Positions 9,337 through 18,617 are shown, counted from the stretch's first letter. The stretch is DNA of 64,000 nucleotides from Pseudomonas kermanshahensis (GCF_014269205.2 NZ_JABWRY020000001.1:2418001-2482000), one strand, 5' to 3'. Numbers and translations are program-made. The notes: generated from the letters alone by a model not told the origin.

Positions 9337-10383
9337 TCAGGCGCTTTCGCGGGCTACCAGTTCACAGGCGAGCAGGTTCAACCGTTGCACTTCACCCTCA
9401 TGCGCGATGGCGCCCAGGTGTTGCAGGACGCGCAAGGCCGCCACCTCGCCAATCTCCCGCGAGGGCGGCCGCAGCGTGGTCAGGCTGGGCAGCAGCATGT
9501 CGGCGAAGGGGTAGTCGCCAAAGCCGACGATCGCCACGTCATCCGGTAGCCGCAGCCCCGCACGTTGGCCGGCCAACACGGCGCCGGCCGCCAGGTTGTC
9601 ATTGGCAAAGATGATCGCCTCGGGGCGTGGCGTGCGGCGGATCAGTGCCTCCATTGCCTGTTTGCCTGCCTCGAACGGCGCGCAATCGGCGGAGGGCACA
9701 AACACCCAGGGTTCAAGACCGGCCTCGGCCAAGGCCTCGATGTACCCGTCACGCCGCTCTAACGCGCTCAAGTCGCCGGCTGCGCTGTTCTGCACGAAGG
9801 CGATGCGTCGATGCCCTTTTTCCAGCAAGTAGCGGCACGCCTGCACGCCGACCTGGTGATGCAGAAAACCGACCTGCAACGGCGCCCGCTCGGGGCGGTA
9901 ATCCCAGATCTCGACCACGGGCACGTCAGCTTCGGCCAGCATCTTTTCAGTCGCCGGGCTGTGGAAATGACTGGTGACCACCAACGCCGCCGGCGACCAG
10001 CCGAGGAACGCACGCACCGCACTCTCTTCCTGTTCTTCGCTGAAGTAGCTGGACGCCAGCAGCAACTGATAGCCATGGCGGCTTAGGGTGTCGCTGAAGG
10101 CCTGGATGGTCTGAGCAAAGATCGGCCCCGAGATGTTCGGGATCACCATGCCGACAATACGCCCGCGCGCCGAGGCGAGGCCCCCGGCGACCAGGTTGGG
10201 AACGTAGCCCAGCGCCTGCACAGCGGCCTCTATGCGCTCACGCAGAGGCGGTGAAACCTGCTCAGGCTGGTTGAAGTAACGCGACACGCTGATCGCCGAT
10301 ACGTCTGCCGCGCGCGCCACGTCGGCCAGGGTGGCGCGACCTGCACCACGGCGCTTTCGGGGGGAATCCTTGGCTTGGCTCAC
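9337..10383 (-). CDS. LacI-family transcriptional regulator
   Basis: A 348-residue repressor. After a basic leader, the helix-turn-helix is TLADVARAADVSAISVSRYF with the hinge LGYVPNLVAGGLASARG; the periplasmic-binding-protein-like sensor domain starts at about residue 75 (IVGMVIPNISGPIFAQ). It is close to the GntR gluconate repressor type in general layout. It is divergent from the TonB receptor gene, and two palindromic operators lie in the 260-base interval between them, so it probably controls the receptor cluster and itself. The inducer is likely a sugar-like molecule by family habit. Confidence 0.9.
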   Translation of the reverse strand: MSQAKDSPRKRRGAGRATLADVARAADVSAISVSRYFNQPEQVSPPLRERIEAAVQALGYVPNLVAGGLASARGRIVGMVIPNISGPIFAQTIQAFSDTLSRHGYQLLLASSYFSEEQEESAVRAFLGWSPAALVVTSHFHSPATEKMLAEADVPVVEIWDYRPERAPLQVGFLHHQVGVQACRYLLEKGHRRIAFVQNSAAGDLSALERRDGYIEALAEAGLEPWVFVPSADCAPFEAGKQAMEALIRRTPRPEAIIFANDNLAAGAVLAGQRAGLRLPDDVAIVGFGDYPFADMLLPSLTTLRPPSREIGEVAALRVLQHLGAIAHEGEVQRLNLLACELVARESA

Positions 10384-10412
10384 AGGGTCGCCTCATCGGG
10401 AAATGGCGCGAT

Positions 10413-10424
10413 GGTAGCGCTAAC
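10413..10424. promoter_or_regulatory. LacI-type operator, proximal to the regulator gene
   Basis: The sequence ggtagcgctaac is a near-perfect palindrome (one mismatch) centred on the CG of AGCGCT, the usual design of LacI-family operators. It lies 30 bases upstream of the LacI regulator start and matches the second site at 10515-10526, which suggests autoregulation. Confidence 0.75.
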
Positions 10425-10514
10425 GCAATGGCGCCTGGCAAATAGCTTTATTGCATATCAATCTGACTTTTAAGTATTTGACGTGCTAAGCAGCGCCCTC
10501 TGATACTTGCTCAT

Positions 10515-10526
10515 GTTAGCGCTAAC
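10515..10526. promoter_or_regulatory. LacI-type operator, proximal to the receptor gene
   Basis: gttagcgctaac is a perfect 12-base palindrome and the stronger of the two sites. It lies about 118 bases upstream of the chosen receptor start. The centre-to-centre distance to the other site is 102 bases, which would allow looping between the divergent promoters. Confidence 0.8.
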
Positions 10527-10643
10527 AAGCGCTGCTGTTGGCAAGCGCCTGCCACTCGCACGAGCGAGACCAGACAACCACAGCACCCTCCGTGTCGGCC
10601 CGTGAACGTGGGCCTGGTCTGGTCCCATAAGGCAGTGAGCAGC

Positions 10644-12851
10644 ATGCAGACAACTCCGTTTCCTACTACACAACGCCGGCCGCTGGCAGCGGCCATTTTG
10701 TTGGCCGCGTTCGGCCAGGGCGCCCAAGCCGCCGAACCTGCCGAGAGTGCGCCGCAAGCGACGGCCCTCGGCGCGGTGACGGTCACGGCCACTCGCCGTG
10801 AAGCCAGCCTGCAGGAAGTCCCGGTGGCGGTTTCGGTGATCGATGGCGAGCAGCTCGAGCGTGACAACCGCAACAACGTGGCCAGCATCGTCCAACAGGT
10901 GCCGACACTCAACTACCGGGCAGGCGCGTCGAACAAGGACACCTCGCTGTTCATCCGGGGCGTAGGCACCATTTCGACCTCCCCAGGCGTAGAGCCCACC
11001 GTGGCCACCGTGGTCGATGGCGTGGTATTCGGGCGGCCGGGCCAATCTACCCTCGACCTTCTCGACCTGGAGCGCATCGAAGTGCTGCGTGGCCCGCAGG
11101 GCACGCTGTTCGGCAAGAACGCGTCGGCCGGCGTGCTGAACGTGGTCAGCAAGGCCATCCCCGAGCAAACCCGCGGCTACGTGGATTACTCGCACTTTGG
11201 CGGTGGCGATGAAAACCGCCTGCGCTTCGGCATTGGCGGGCGTCTCAGCGAACAGTTCAAGGGCTCGCTGAGCACCTTGTGGGGCGATTACGACGGCAAT
11301 GTCGAAAACGTTGCCAATGGCCACGACGTCAATGGTTACCAGCGCAAAGGTGCCCGCGGCAAGCTGGAATTCGAACCCAACGAAGACCTGCGCCTGACCT
11401 TGATCGCTGACTACATGAAAGGTGAAGACACACTCCCCAGCGGTGTGATCACAAGCGCCAGTACAGCGTTTGCCAACCAACTGCGCCCGGTCACCCCTAG
11501 CGCGCACAACCGCGATATCAACAGTGACTTCAAGACCCACGTCGAAGACGAGAACCAAGGCTTGTCGGCCCAGCTAGATTGGCAGCTGGGTGACTACACC
11601 CTGACCTCGATCAGCGCCTGGCGTGGCTGGGACAACACCCAGTACCAGGACGGCGACCGCCGTGCGTTGCTCCCCGTGACCGCGTCCCATGACAAGGGCA
11701 CGGTGGACTACGACCAATACAGCCAGGAGTTTCGCCTGACATCGCCCAAAGGGCAGTTCAACGAGTACGTGCTCGGCGCCTTCTACATGCACGGCACGTC
11801 CAACGAAACCTACCAGCGCCTGTCGGTCAACGGCGGCGTGGCCAACACGGGGCGGGCAGATTACTCAACGACCAACGACAGCGTCGCGCTGTTCGGTGAG
11901 AACACCTTCAACTTCACCGACGACTTGCGCGCCATCTTCGGCCTGCGCTGGACCCACGACGACCTGGAGTACGACCACCGCCGGGTCTCCAGCTCGGCCA
12001 CCGCGGTCACCGGCATCCAGCCTTCGACCGCCAGTTCCGGCTCGGTGGACGAGGACGGTTGGAGCGGGCGCACCGGCCTGCAATACGACTTCAACGACAA
12101 CCTCACCGGCTACGTCACCTATTCGCGTGGCTACAAAGGCCCGGCCTACAACGTGTTCTTCAACATGCAGCCGCGCGACACCGGCGCCCTCAAGCCGGAA
12201 ACCTCCGACGCTTATGAGGTCGGCCTGAAGAGCACGGCGCTGGACAACCGGCTGACTGCCAACCTGGCGGTGTTCCACACCGACTACGACGACTACCAGG
12301 CCAACTTCTTCGACACCGTGGCCAATCAGGTGGTAACGCGCTTGGTCAACGCCGGCAAGGTCAAGACCCAGGGTGTGGAGCTGGATGCCAGTTTCCAGGC
12401 GACGTCGCAGCTGAAGTTGACTACTGCCGTGGCCTACACCAAGGCCCGTGTCGACCACTTCAACTGCCCGGCAGGGGCCGCGGCCAACTGCAACATCGAC
12501 GGTGGCCACCTGCCGTTTACCCCGGACTGGAAGACCTACGTACGTGCCGACTACGTGATCCCGCTGGACAACGGCCTGGATGTCGAGCTTTCCAGCGACT
12601 ACAGCTGGCAGGATTCGGTGCAGTTCAGCCTGGACCAGAACCCAGACACCGTGCAGGGCGCCTACGGCATCTGGAACGCCAGCATTGCCCTGGCCGACTA
12701 CAACGACGGTTGGCGTGTGGCACTGCTGGGCAAAAACCTGGGTGACAAGTCGTATGCGCAGATGCTGGCCAGCGGTGGCGATTACATCTACCGCTCGGTA
12801 CCGCGCGACGACGGGCGCTACTTCGGCGTGCAGTTGCGCAAGGATTTTTGA
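10644..12851 (+). CDS. TonB-dependent outer-membrane receptor
   Basis: A 735-residue receptor. It begins with a signal peptide (residues 1 to about 29, ending GQGAQA), followed by a TonB-box-like segment (GAVTVTATRREA), the plug domain (QEVPVAVSVIDGEQLERDN, then RGPQGTLFGKNASAGVLNV) and a beta barrel ending in aromatic LRKDF. The sequence resembles receptors of the iron-complex/pesticin-type family that also import carbohydrates and other organic molecules. The start at 10644 (MQTTPF) gives a clean signal peptide; an in-frame GTG 14 codons upstream is less likely. It heads a cluster under a LacI regulator, so it probably brings in an organic substrate rather than iron. Confidence 0.88.
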   Translation: MQTTPFPTTQRRPLAAAILLAAFGQGAQAAEPAESAPQATALGAVTVTATRREASLQEVPVAVSVIDGEQLERDNRNNVASIVQQVPTLNYRAGASNKDTSLFIRGVGTISTSPGVEPTVATVVDGVVFGRPGQSTLDLLDLERIEVLRGPQGTLFGKNASAGVLNVVSKAIPEQTRGYVDYSHFGGGDENRLRFGIGGRLSEQFKGSLSTLWGDYDGNVENVANGHDVNGYQRKGARGKLEFEPNEDLRLTLIADYMKGEDTLPSGVITSASTAFANQLRPVTPSAHNRDINSDFKTHVEDENQGLSAQLDWQLGDYTLTSISAWRGWDNTQYQDGDRRALLPVTASHDKGTVDYDQYSQEFRLTSPKGQFNEYVLGAFYMHGTSNETYQRLSVNGGVANTGRADYSTTNDSVALFGENTFNFTDDLRAIFGLRWTHDDLEYDHRRVSSSATAVTGIQPSTASSGSVDEDGWSGRTGLQYDFNDNLTGYVTYSRGYKGPAYNVFFNMQPRDTGALKPETSDAYEVGLKSTALDNRLTANLAVFHTDYDDYQANFFDTVANQVVTRLVNAGKVKTQGVELDASFQATSQLKLTTAVAYTKARVDHFNCPAGAAANCNIDGGHLPFTPDWKTYVRADYVIPLDNGLDVELSSDYSWQDSVQFSLDQNPDTVQGAYGIWNASIALADYNDGWRVALLGKNLGDKSYAQMLASGGDYIYRSVPRDDGRYFGVQLRKDF

Positions 12852-12900
12852 GTAATCGCCCTCTAGAGCTAAAGCAAAACTTATTGATTTCGCAGGGCCG

Positions 12901-12987
12901 TGTGGGTGCGGGCTTGCCCCGCGAACACCGGCAAAGCCGGTGCCATGCACCGCGGGGGACCATTCGCGGGGCAAGCCCGCTCCCACA
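12901..12987. repeat. Paired REP palindrome
   Basis: The arms tgtgggtgcgggcttgcccc (from 12901) and its mirror ending at 12987 pair with a mismatch, enclosing a smaller hairpin (accggcaaagccggt). It separates the TonB receptor gene from the monooxygenase gene and may act as an attenuator or mRNA stabiliser. Confidence 0.85.
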
Positions 12988-13038
12988 GTCTCCAATGTCC
13001 TATCACAGGGCTATGCAAACCCCATCAAGGAGATCGAC

Positions 13039-14373
13039 ATGAGCCGTCAACTGAGCCTGGGCGCCTTCCTCATGGCCACCGGGCACCACGTGGCCGCCTG
13101 GCGCCACCCGGACGTACCGGCCGACCCCATGGACTTCAGCAGCTACCGCCGCGCCGCGCAGATCGCCGAAGCGGCCTGTTTCGACGCGTTGTTCGTGGCC
13201 GACAGCGTCGCTGCGCCCACCGACGCCCTGGCTAGCCACAGTGCACGCTCCACCTACTTCGAACCGCTTACCCTGTTGTCGGCGTTAAGTGCCGTTACCG
13301 AGCGCATCGGCCTGATCGCCACCGCCACCACCAGCTACAACGAGCCGTACCACGTAGCACGCAAGTTCGCCTCGCTCGATCACCTGTCCAGCGGCCGCGC
13401 TGGCTGGAACCTGGTCACCTCGGACGCGGCCGCCGAAGCGGGCAACTTCGGCCGCCAGGCGCATATCCCGCATGCCGAGCGTTACGCTCGAGCCCGGGAG
13501 TTTCAGCAGGTGGTACAGGGCCTGTGGGACAGCTGGGCTGACGACGCCTTCGTGCACGACAAGGCCGGTGGGCTGTTCCACCGTCCTGATGGGGTGCGTG
13601 CCCTGGATCACGCAGGCGAGCACTTTCGCGTGAAAGGCCCGCTGAACGTCGCCCGCTCGCCCCAGGGGCGGCCGGTGCTGGTTCAGGCGGGCTCCTCGGA
13701 AACTGGCCGCGAGTTGGCCGCGCAGAGTGCCGAGGTGGTGTTTACCGCGCAACCGAGCCTGGCCCGCGCCCAGGCGTTCTACGCCGACCTCAAGGGCCGG
13801 CTGGCCGCTTACGGGCGGGGCGGGGATTCGCTGAAGATCATGCCTGGCGTGTTTGTGGTGGTTGGGCATAGCCAGGCTGAAGCTGAAGAGAAGTACCAGC
13901 AGTTTCAGGAACTGGTCGACCCGCGCGTCGGGGTTGGTTTGCTCGGGCGCATGCTCGGCAATTTCGACCTTTCCGGTTACCCGCTCGACGGCCCGCTGCC
14001 CGAACTGCCGCCCACCGAAGATGGCCAGCGCAGCCGCCAGCAACTGCTCACCGAACTTGCCGGCAACGAGCAACTGACACTCGCCCAGCTTGGCCGGCGC
14101 ATCGCCGGCGGGCGAGGGCACTACAGCCTGATCGGCACCCCGGCCCACATCGCCGATGAACTGCAGGCCTGGTTCGAGGGCCGTGCCGCCGATGGCTTCA
14201 ATGTGCTGGTGCCGCACCTGCCCCTGGGGCTGGAGGATTTCGCCAACCTGGTCGTGCCCGAGTTGCAGCGCCGCGGGCTGTTCCGCCGTCAGTACCAAGG
14301 CCGCACCCTGCGTGAACACCTGGGGCTGCAGCGCCCTGCCAATCCCTTCTTTACCGAACGAGGTCAACCATGA
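13039..14373 (+). CDS. LLM-class flavin-dependent monooxygenase (NtaA/SnaA/DszA type)
   Basis: A 444-residue FMNH2-dependent oxygenase of the bacterial luciferase-like family. The N-terminal QLSLGAFLMATGHHVAAWRH, the EAACFDALFVAD segment and the flavin-binding SSGRAGWNLVTS are hallmarks of the nitrilotriacetate/dibenzothiophene-sulfone monooxygenase subgroup. Members cleave C-S or C-N bonds and need a separate flavin reductase, which is not encoded in this window. The start at 13039 has AAGGAGAT 9 bases upstream. It overlaps the aldo/keto reductase gene by 4 bases. A product aldehyde or ketone reduced by that neighbour would be a sensible pathway. Confidence 0.9.
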   Translation: MSRQLSLGAFLMATGHHVAAWRHPDVPADPMDFSSYRRAAQIAEAACFDALFVADSVAAPTDALASHSARSTYFEPLTLLSALSAVTERIGLIATATTSYNEPYHVARKFASLDHLSSGRAGWNLVTSDAAAEAGNFGRQAHIPHAERYARAREFQQVVQGLWDSWADDAFVHDKAGGLFHRPDGVRALDHAGEHFRVKGPLNVARSPQGRPVLVQAGSSETGRELAAQSAEVVFTAQPSLARAQAFYADLKGRLAAYGRGGDSLKIMPGVFVVVGHSQAEAEEKYQQFQELVDPRVGVGLLGRMLGNFDLSGYPLDGPLPELPPTEDGQRSRQQLLTELAGNEQLTLAQLGRRIAGGRGHYSLIGTPAHIADELQAWFEGRAADGFNVLVPHLPLGLEDFANLVVPELQRRGLFRRQYQGRTLREHLGLQRPANPFFTERGQP

Positions 14374-15413
14374 GCCACGCCGCCCACCCCGAGCGCTACG
14401 CGCGCATGCCTTATCGCCGTGTCGGCCGCAGTGGCCTGGTATTGCCGGCCCTGTCCCTGGGCCTGTGGCACAACTTTGGTGATGCGACGCCTATCGATAC
14501 CCAACGCGCGTTGCTGCGCACCGCATTCGATGCGGGCATCAACCACTTCGACCTGGCCAACAACTATGGCCCGCCCTACGGCAGCGCCGAAACCAACTTC
14601 GGCCGGCTGCTGCGTGAAGACCTGCGCAGCTACCGCGACGAACTGATCATCTCGAGCAAGGCGGGCTGGGACATGTGGCCAGGGCCATACGGGCAGGGCG
14701 GCAGTTCGCGCAAATACCTGATCAGCAGCCTCGACCAGAGCCTGCAGCGCCTGGGCCTGGACTACGTCGACATCTTCTATTCGCACCGTTTCGATGCCGA
14801 CACGCCGCTGGAAGAAACCGCCATTGCCCTGGCCGACATCGTGCGTCAGGGCAAGGCGCTGTATGTCGGCATTTCGTCCTATTCGGCGGGCAAGACGGCC
14901 GAGATCGCGGCGCTGCTGACCGAACTGAAGGTGCCGCTGCTGATCCACCAGCCTTCGTACAACCTGTTCAACCGTTGGATCGAGCGTGACCTGCTGGCCA
15001 CCACTGATGCGCTCGGGGCCGGGGTGATCGTGTTCACGGCGCTGGCCCAAGGCCTGCTCAGCGACAAGTACCTGAACGGCATTCCCGCCGATGCCCGCGT
15101 CAACCGCGCCGGCGGTGGCTCGTTGCTGCCCCAGCATCTGTCGCCAGACAACATTGCCCGCGCCCGCGCCCTCAATGAAATCGCCCGGGGGCGAGGCCAG
15201 AGCTTGGCGCAACTGGCCCTGGCCTGGACCCTGCGCGACCCGCGCGTGAGTTCGGCACTGATTGGTGCAAGCCGGCCGGAGCAAATCATCGAAAACGTGG
15301 CCGCACTCGATAACCTGACGTTCAGCCCCGAGGAGTTGGCGGCCATCGACCAGTACGCCGTGGAAGGCGGAATCAACCTCTGGGAAAAACCCTCTACCGA
15401 CTGGAAGGAGTGA
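14370..15413 (+). CDS. Aldo/keto reductase, YghZ/Kv-beta-like
   Basis: A 347-residue NADPH-dependent reductase. The catalytic tetrad can be placed: Asp in NHFDLANNYG with the Tyr of NNYG, Lys in ISSKAGWDMW, and His in FYSHRFDADT. The segment GPPYGSAETNFGRLL and the C-terminal SALIGASRPEQIIENV (cofactor phosphate site) match the L-glyceraldehyde-3-phosphate reductase (YghZ) subgroup. It is translationally coupled to the flavin monooxygenase. In the known sulfo-SMO route for sulfoquinovose an aldo/keto reductase reduces the aldehyde made by a flavin monooxygenase; a similar role here is an inference. Confidence 0.9.
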   Translation: MSHAAHPERYARMPYRRVGRSGLVLPALSLGLWHNFGDATPIDTQRALLRTAFDAGINHFDLANNYGPPYGSAETNFGRLLREDLRSYRDELIISSKAGWDMWPGPYGQGGSSRKYLISSLDQSLQRLGLDYVDIFYSHRFDADTPLEETAIALADIVRQGKALYVGISSYSAGKTAEIAALLTELKVPLLIHQPSYNLFNRWIERDLLATTDALGAGVIVFTALAQGLLSDKYLNGIPADARVNRAGGGSLLPQHLSPDNIARARALNEIARGRGQSLAQLALAWTLRDPRVSSALIGASRPEQIIENVAALDNLTFSPEELAAIDQYAVEGGINLWEKPSTDWKE

Positions 15414-15416
15414 CCC

Positions 15417-16346
15417 ATGCGTGTGCTACGCCTTGCCGTCCTGTTACTGCTGAGCTTGGCCGCTGCTGCCCAGGCGGCAGACCCTGCGACGTTGCGCATT
15501 GGCTATCAGAAGGGCTCGATCAGCCTGGTCCTGGCCAAGCAGCATCGCCTTCTGGAGCAACGCTTTGCCCATACCCAGGTTGAGTGGATCGAGTTTCCGG
15601 CCGGCCCGCAAATGCTAGAAGCCTTGAACATTGGCAGCCTCGACATCGGTTCGACCGGTGATATTCCGCCGATCTTCGCCCAGGCGGCCGGCGCCGACCT
15701 GCTGTACATCGGCGCTGAACCGCCCAAGCCGCAGGCTGAGGTGATTCTGGTACCGAAAGACAGCCCGGTGGCCAGCGTCGGCGACCTCAAGGGTAAGCGA
15801 GTTGCCCTGCAGAAAGGCTCGAGTGCGCACAACCTGTTGCTGCGCAGCCTGGCCAAGGCCGGGTTGAGCATCCGCGATGTGCAGCCGGTGTACCTGGCGC
15901 CTGCCGATGCGCGTGCGGCGTTCGAGCGCGGCAGCGTGGACGCCTGGGCGATCTGGGACCCGTTCTATTCGGCCATTGACCTGGAGGGCAAGGCACGGCT
16001 GTTGGCCGATGGCCAAGGGCTGGGCTTGATCGGGCCTTTCATCCTGGGGGCGCGTGAGTACGTCGAGGCCAACGGGGCGTTTGTTGGTCAACTGCTGGAT
16101 ACGATCAGCCAGGCCGAGGCGCTCACGCGCAGTGATGAAGCCGGTAGCATCCAGTTGCTTGCACAGTTCATGGGCTTGCCGGAGGCGGTGGTGCGGCGCA
16201 GCTTCAGCCATCGGCCGGCGTCGCCGGTGATACCGGTGAGCGATGAGATCGTGGCAGCGCAGCAGCGCACGGCGGAGCTGTTTTTCCAGAACAAGGTGCT
16301 GCCCAAGCGGGTGGATATTGCCGGGGCGGTGTGGCGACGGAACTGA
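15417..16346 (+). CDS. Aliphatic sulfonate-type ABC substrate-binding protein (SsuA-like)
   Basis: A 309-residue periplasmic protein with a signal peptide ending near residue 21 (AAAAQAAD). The mature start LRIGYQKGSISLVLAK and the segments GSTGDIPPIFAQAAG and DAWAIWDPFYSA are typical of SsuA/TauA-type binding proteins for sulfonates and related compounds. It follows the aldo/keto reductase by 3 bases. No cognate permease or ATPase is adjacent, so it either serves an importer elsewhere or shares one. It is the main local support for an organosulfur substrate. Confidence 0.9.
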   Translation: MRVLRLAVLLLLSLAAAAQAADPATLRIGYQKGSISLVLAKQHRLLEQRFAHTQVEWIEFPAGPQMLEALNIGSLDIGSTGDIPPIFAQAAGADLLYIGAEPPKPQAEVILVPKDSPVASVGDLKGKRVALQKGSSAHNLLLRSLAKAGLSIRDVQPVYLAPADARAAFERGSVDAWAIWDPFYSAIDLEGKARLLADGQGLGLIGPFILGAREYVEANGAFVGQLLDTISQAEALTRSDEAGSIQLLAQFMGLPEAVVRRSFSHRPASPVIPVSDEIVAAQQRTAELFFQNKVLPKRVDIAGAVWRRN

Positions 16347-16369
16347 GCCAGCGTTCGTCTTTCATTGAC

Positions 16370-16465
16370 CTGTAGGAGCAGCCTTGTGCTGCGAAGAGGC
16401 CGGTGTTGCCACACTATTTCTATGAGCCTTACCGGCCTCTTCGCAGCACAAGGCTGCTCCTACAG
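16370..16465. repeat. REP-type inverted repeat with 35-bp perfect arms
   Basis: The arms at 16370-16404 and 16431-16465 are perfect inverted copies beginning ctgtaggagcagccttgtgc. It sits between two convergent genes (SsuA-like and GNAT), where it can act as a bidirectional transcription barrier. The same element recurs at 23284, 44842, 51259 and 57022. Confidence 0.9.
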
Positions 16466-16488
16466 GGGGATTTCGGCGGTATTTGGGG

Positions 16489-16968
16489 TCAACCCTGGGC
16501 AAACGCCAACAGCTTCTTGCCATCCAGTCGATATTTAACCCACTCAGCCTGCGCTTCGGCCCCCAGCGACTGGTAGAACCCGATCGCAGGTTCGTTCCAG
16601 TCCAGCACACTCCATTCCAGGCGCCCGCAGCCGTTCTCCACAGCCTCGCGGGCAATGTGCCGCAGCAATGTGCGCCCGGCACCATCGCCGCGCTGCTCGG
16701 GCGTGACGTACAGGTCTTCCAGATAAATCCCGTTACGCCCCAGCCACGTCGAATAACTGTAGAAATACACAGCAAAACCGATCGCCTGGCCATCCCGCTC
16801 GCAGATCAGGCTGTGCACTGTACTGCCCTCGTCGAACAGGCTGCGTTCGATATCGGCAACCGAGGCGATCACCTCGTGGCGTGCACGTTCGTAGTCGGCA
16901 AGCTCAGTGATGAAGGCAAGAATCTGCGCGGCGTCGGTACGCACCGCGGGGCGGATAGTGAGGCTCAT
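16489..16968 (-). CDS. GNAT-family N-acetyltransferase (diamine acetyltransferase-like)
   Basis: A 159-residue single-domain acetyltransferase. The acetyl-CoA loop is in LYVTPEQRGDGAGRTLLRHI, and the C-terminal WNEPAIGFYQSLGA is the usual beta5-alpha4 element. The N-terminal IRPAVRTDAAQILAFI and the WLGRNGIYLEDLY segment resemble spermidine/spermine and thialysine acetyltransferases. Single-gene unit; substrate not determined. Confidence 0.88.
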   Translation of the reverse strand: MSLTIRPAVRTDAAQILAFITELADYERARHEVIASVADIERSLFDEGSTVHSLICERDGQAIGFAVYFYSYSTWLGRNGIYLEDLYVTPEQRGDGAGRTLLRHIAREAVENGCGRLEWSVLDWNEPAIGFYQSLGAEAQAEWVKYRLDGKKLLAFAQG

Positions 16969-17102
16969 GGGGCGGGCTTCCTTGAACGGGATGAGATCGG
17001 TACAGTATTTGTATCTATTTAATTTAGCAAAACTGTACCGGTCGCAAGGCAGGGCGACTCCGTTAGTGTGACAGCACCAATAATGATTGTGGAATGCCTG
17101 CC

Positions 17103-17723
17103 ATGCTTGCCTCTGCCGACCTGCTTACAGCGTTCGTGCTGTTTGCCTTCGTATCTTCCATCACCCCGGGGCCGAACAACACCATGCTGCTGGCCTCGGG
17201 TGTGAACTTCGGCGTGCGTCGCTCGATCCCGCACGCCATGGGCATCAGCCTTGGCTTCATGGTCATGGTGCTGGCCGTCGGTTTGGGCCTGGGCGAGGTG
17301 TTCAAGGCGTGGCCGCCGTTGTACACCGTGCTGCGTTACACCGGCGCGGCCTACCTGCTGTACCTGGCGTGGAAAATCGCGACCTCGGGGCCAATCGGCA
17401 CGGATTCGGCCAAGGCCCGCAAGCCGCTGGGGTTCTGGGGCGCCGCCGCGTTTCAGTGGGTCAACCCCAAGGCCTGGGTGATGGCGGTGGGGGCCATCAC
17501 CACCTATACACCGGCCCAGGGCTACGTGATGAACGTGGTCGTCATCGCCGCGCTGTTCGCCCTGGTCAACCTGCCCAGCGTCGGGGTTTGGGTCATGTTT
17601 GGCAGCGCTTTGCGCAACCTGTTGCAGAACCCGCGCTGGCTGATGCTGTTCAATGTCCTGATGGCCTTGCTGCTGGTGATTTCACTCTACCCGCTGCTGT
17701 TTGTAGAATCGGCGTTTTCATAG
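17103..17723 (+). CDS. LysE-family amino-acid/metabolite exporter
   Basis: A 206-residue inner-membrane protein with six hydrophobic segments. SSITPGPNNTMLLASG near the N-terminus is the signature of the LysE/RhtB family, and FQWVNPKAW in the middle is also conserved. These carriers expel amino acids or related compounds. The start at 17103 has GTGGA about 9 bases upstream; an ATG three codons earlier (17094) has the GGA directly abutting it and is less likely. No regulator is adjacent. Confidence 0.88.
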   Translation: MLASADLLTAFVLFAFVSSITPGPNNTMLLASGVNFGVRRSIPHAMGISLGFMVMVLAVGLGLGEVFKAWPPLYTVLRYTGAAYLLYLAWKIATSGPIGTDSAKARKPLGFWGAAAFQWVNPKAWVMAVGAITTYTPAQGYVMNVVVIAALFALVNLPSVGVWVMFGSALRNLLQNPRWLMLFNVLMALLLVISLYPLLFVESAFS

Positions 17724-17744
17724 ACCGATGAGTACAGCAAGCCG

Positions 17745-18617
17745 ATGCAGTTGATCCCCTGGTCACACCTATGCCCCGAAGGCTTCACCTTGCGCGGGTG
17801 GCGCACACCCGCCAGTGGCAAGCCTTTGCTGCATTTTCTGCACGGCAACGGCTTCTGCTGCCTGGCGTACCAGCCGTTGCTGGTGCGCCTGGGCGAGCAT
17901 TTCGACCTGTGGCTGTGTGATGTGCAAGGCCATGGTGACAGCGACCATGGCGGGGTGTTTCGCGGGTGGAACCGCACCGCTGAACTGGCGGTGGAGGCGT
18001 TCGAAAGCGGGCGTGGCGAGTATGGCGAGGTGCCGCGCTTCGCCCTCGGGCACAGCTTTGGTGGCGTGCTCACGGGGCTGATCCTGGCCAGCGCACCCAC
18101 GCTGTTCGAGCGGGCCGTATTGCTTGACCCGGTGCTGTTCAGCCGCCGTATGATCGGTGTGATGGGGGCTGCAGCGCTGGTGGGCCTGCATCAGCGCCAT
18201 GCCTTGGCGCGCAAGGCGGCCAACCGCCGCAGCCATTGGCCTGATCGTGAGGCGGCACTGGCCTCGCTGCAGGGGCGCGGCATTTTCAAAGGCTGGACCG
18301 ATGCAGCAATGCTGGCCTATGTAGAGCATGCCATTGGCGATTGTGGCGAGGCGGTAGTGCTCAAGTGCCGGCCAAGCCGTGAGGTGGAAATTTTCAGTTC
18401 GTTCCCCAAGCGCATGTGGGCAAACCTGGCCGCGATCCACACACCGACGCGGGTGCTGTATGGCGAACAGACTTATCCCTTCGTGCCACATTCGGTCAAA
18501 CGCCTGGCGGCGCTGAACCCCAACGTGAGCGCGCGGCAGGTCGCCGGTGGGCACTGCTTCATGCAGGAGGACCCGGCCATGGCCGCCGAGCAGGTGTTGG
18601 CCTTCCTGCAACCGTGA
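17745..18617 (+). CDS. Alpha/beta hydrolase
   Basis: A 290-residue hydrolase-fold protein. The oxyanion segment is LHFLHGNGFCCLAYQPLL (His-Gly-Asn-Gly), the nucleophile elbow is GHSFGG near residue 105, and the C-terminal GGHCFMQED supplies the catalytic His. It lies 21 bases after the LysE-type gene and may be co-transcribed. Substrate unknown. Confidence 0.88.
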   Translation: MQLIPWSHLCPEGFTLRGWRTPASGKPLLHFLHGNGFCCLAYQPLLVRLGEHFDLWLCDVQGHGDSDHGGVFRGWNRTAELAVEAFESGRGEYGEVPRFALGHSFGGVLTGLILASAPTLFERAVLLDPVLFSRRMIGVMGAAALVGLHQRHALARKAANRRSHWPDREAALASLQGRGIFKGWTDAAMLAYVEHAIGDCGEAVVLKCRPSREVEIFSSFPKRMWANLAAIHTPTRVLYGEQTYPFVPHSVKRLAALNPNVSARQVAGGHCFMQEDPAMAAEQVLAFLQP

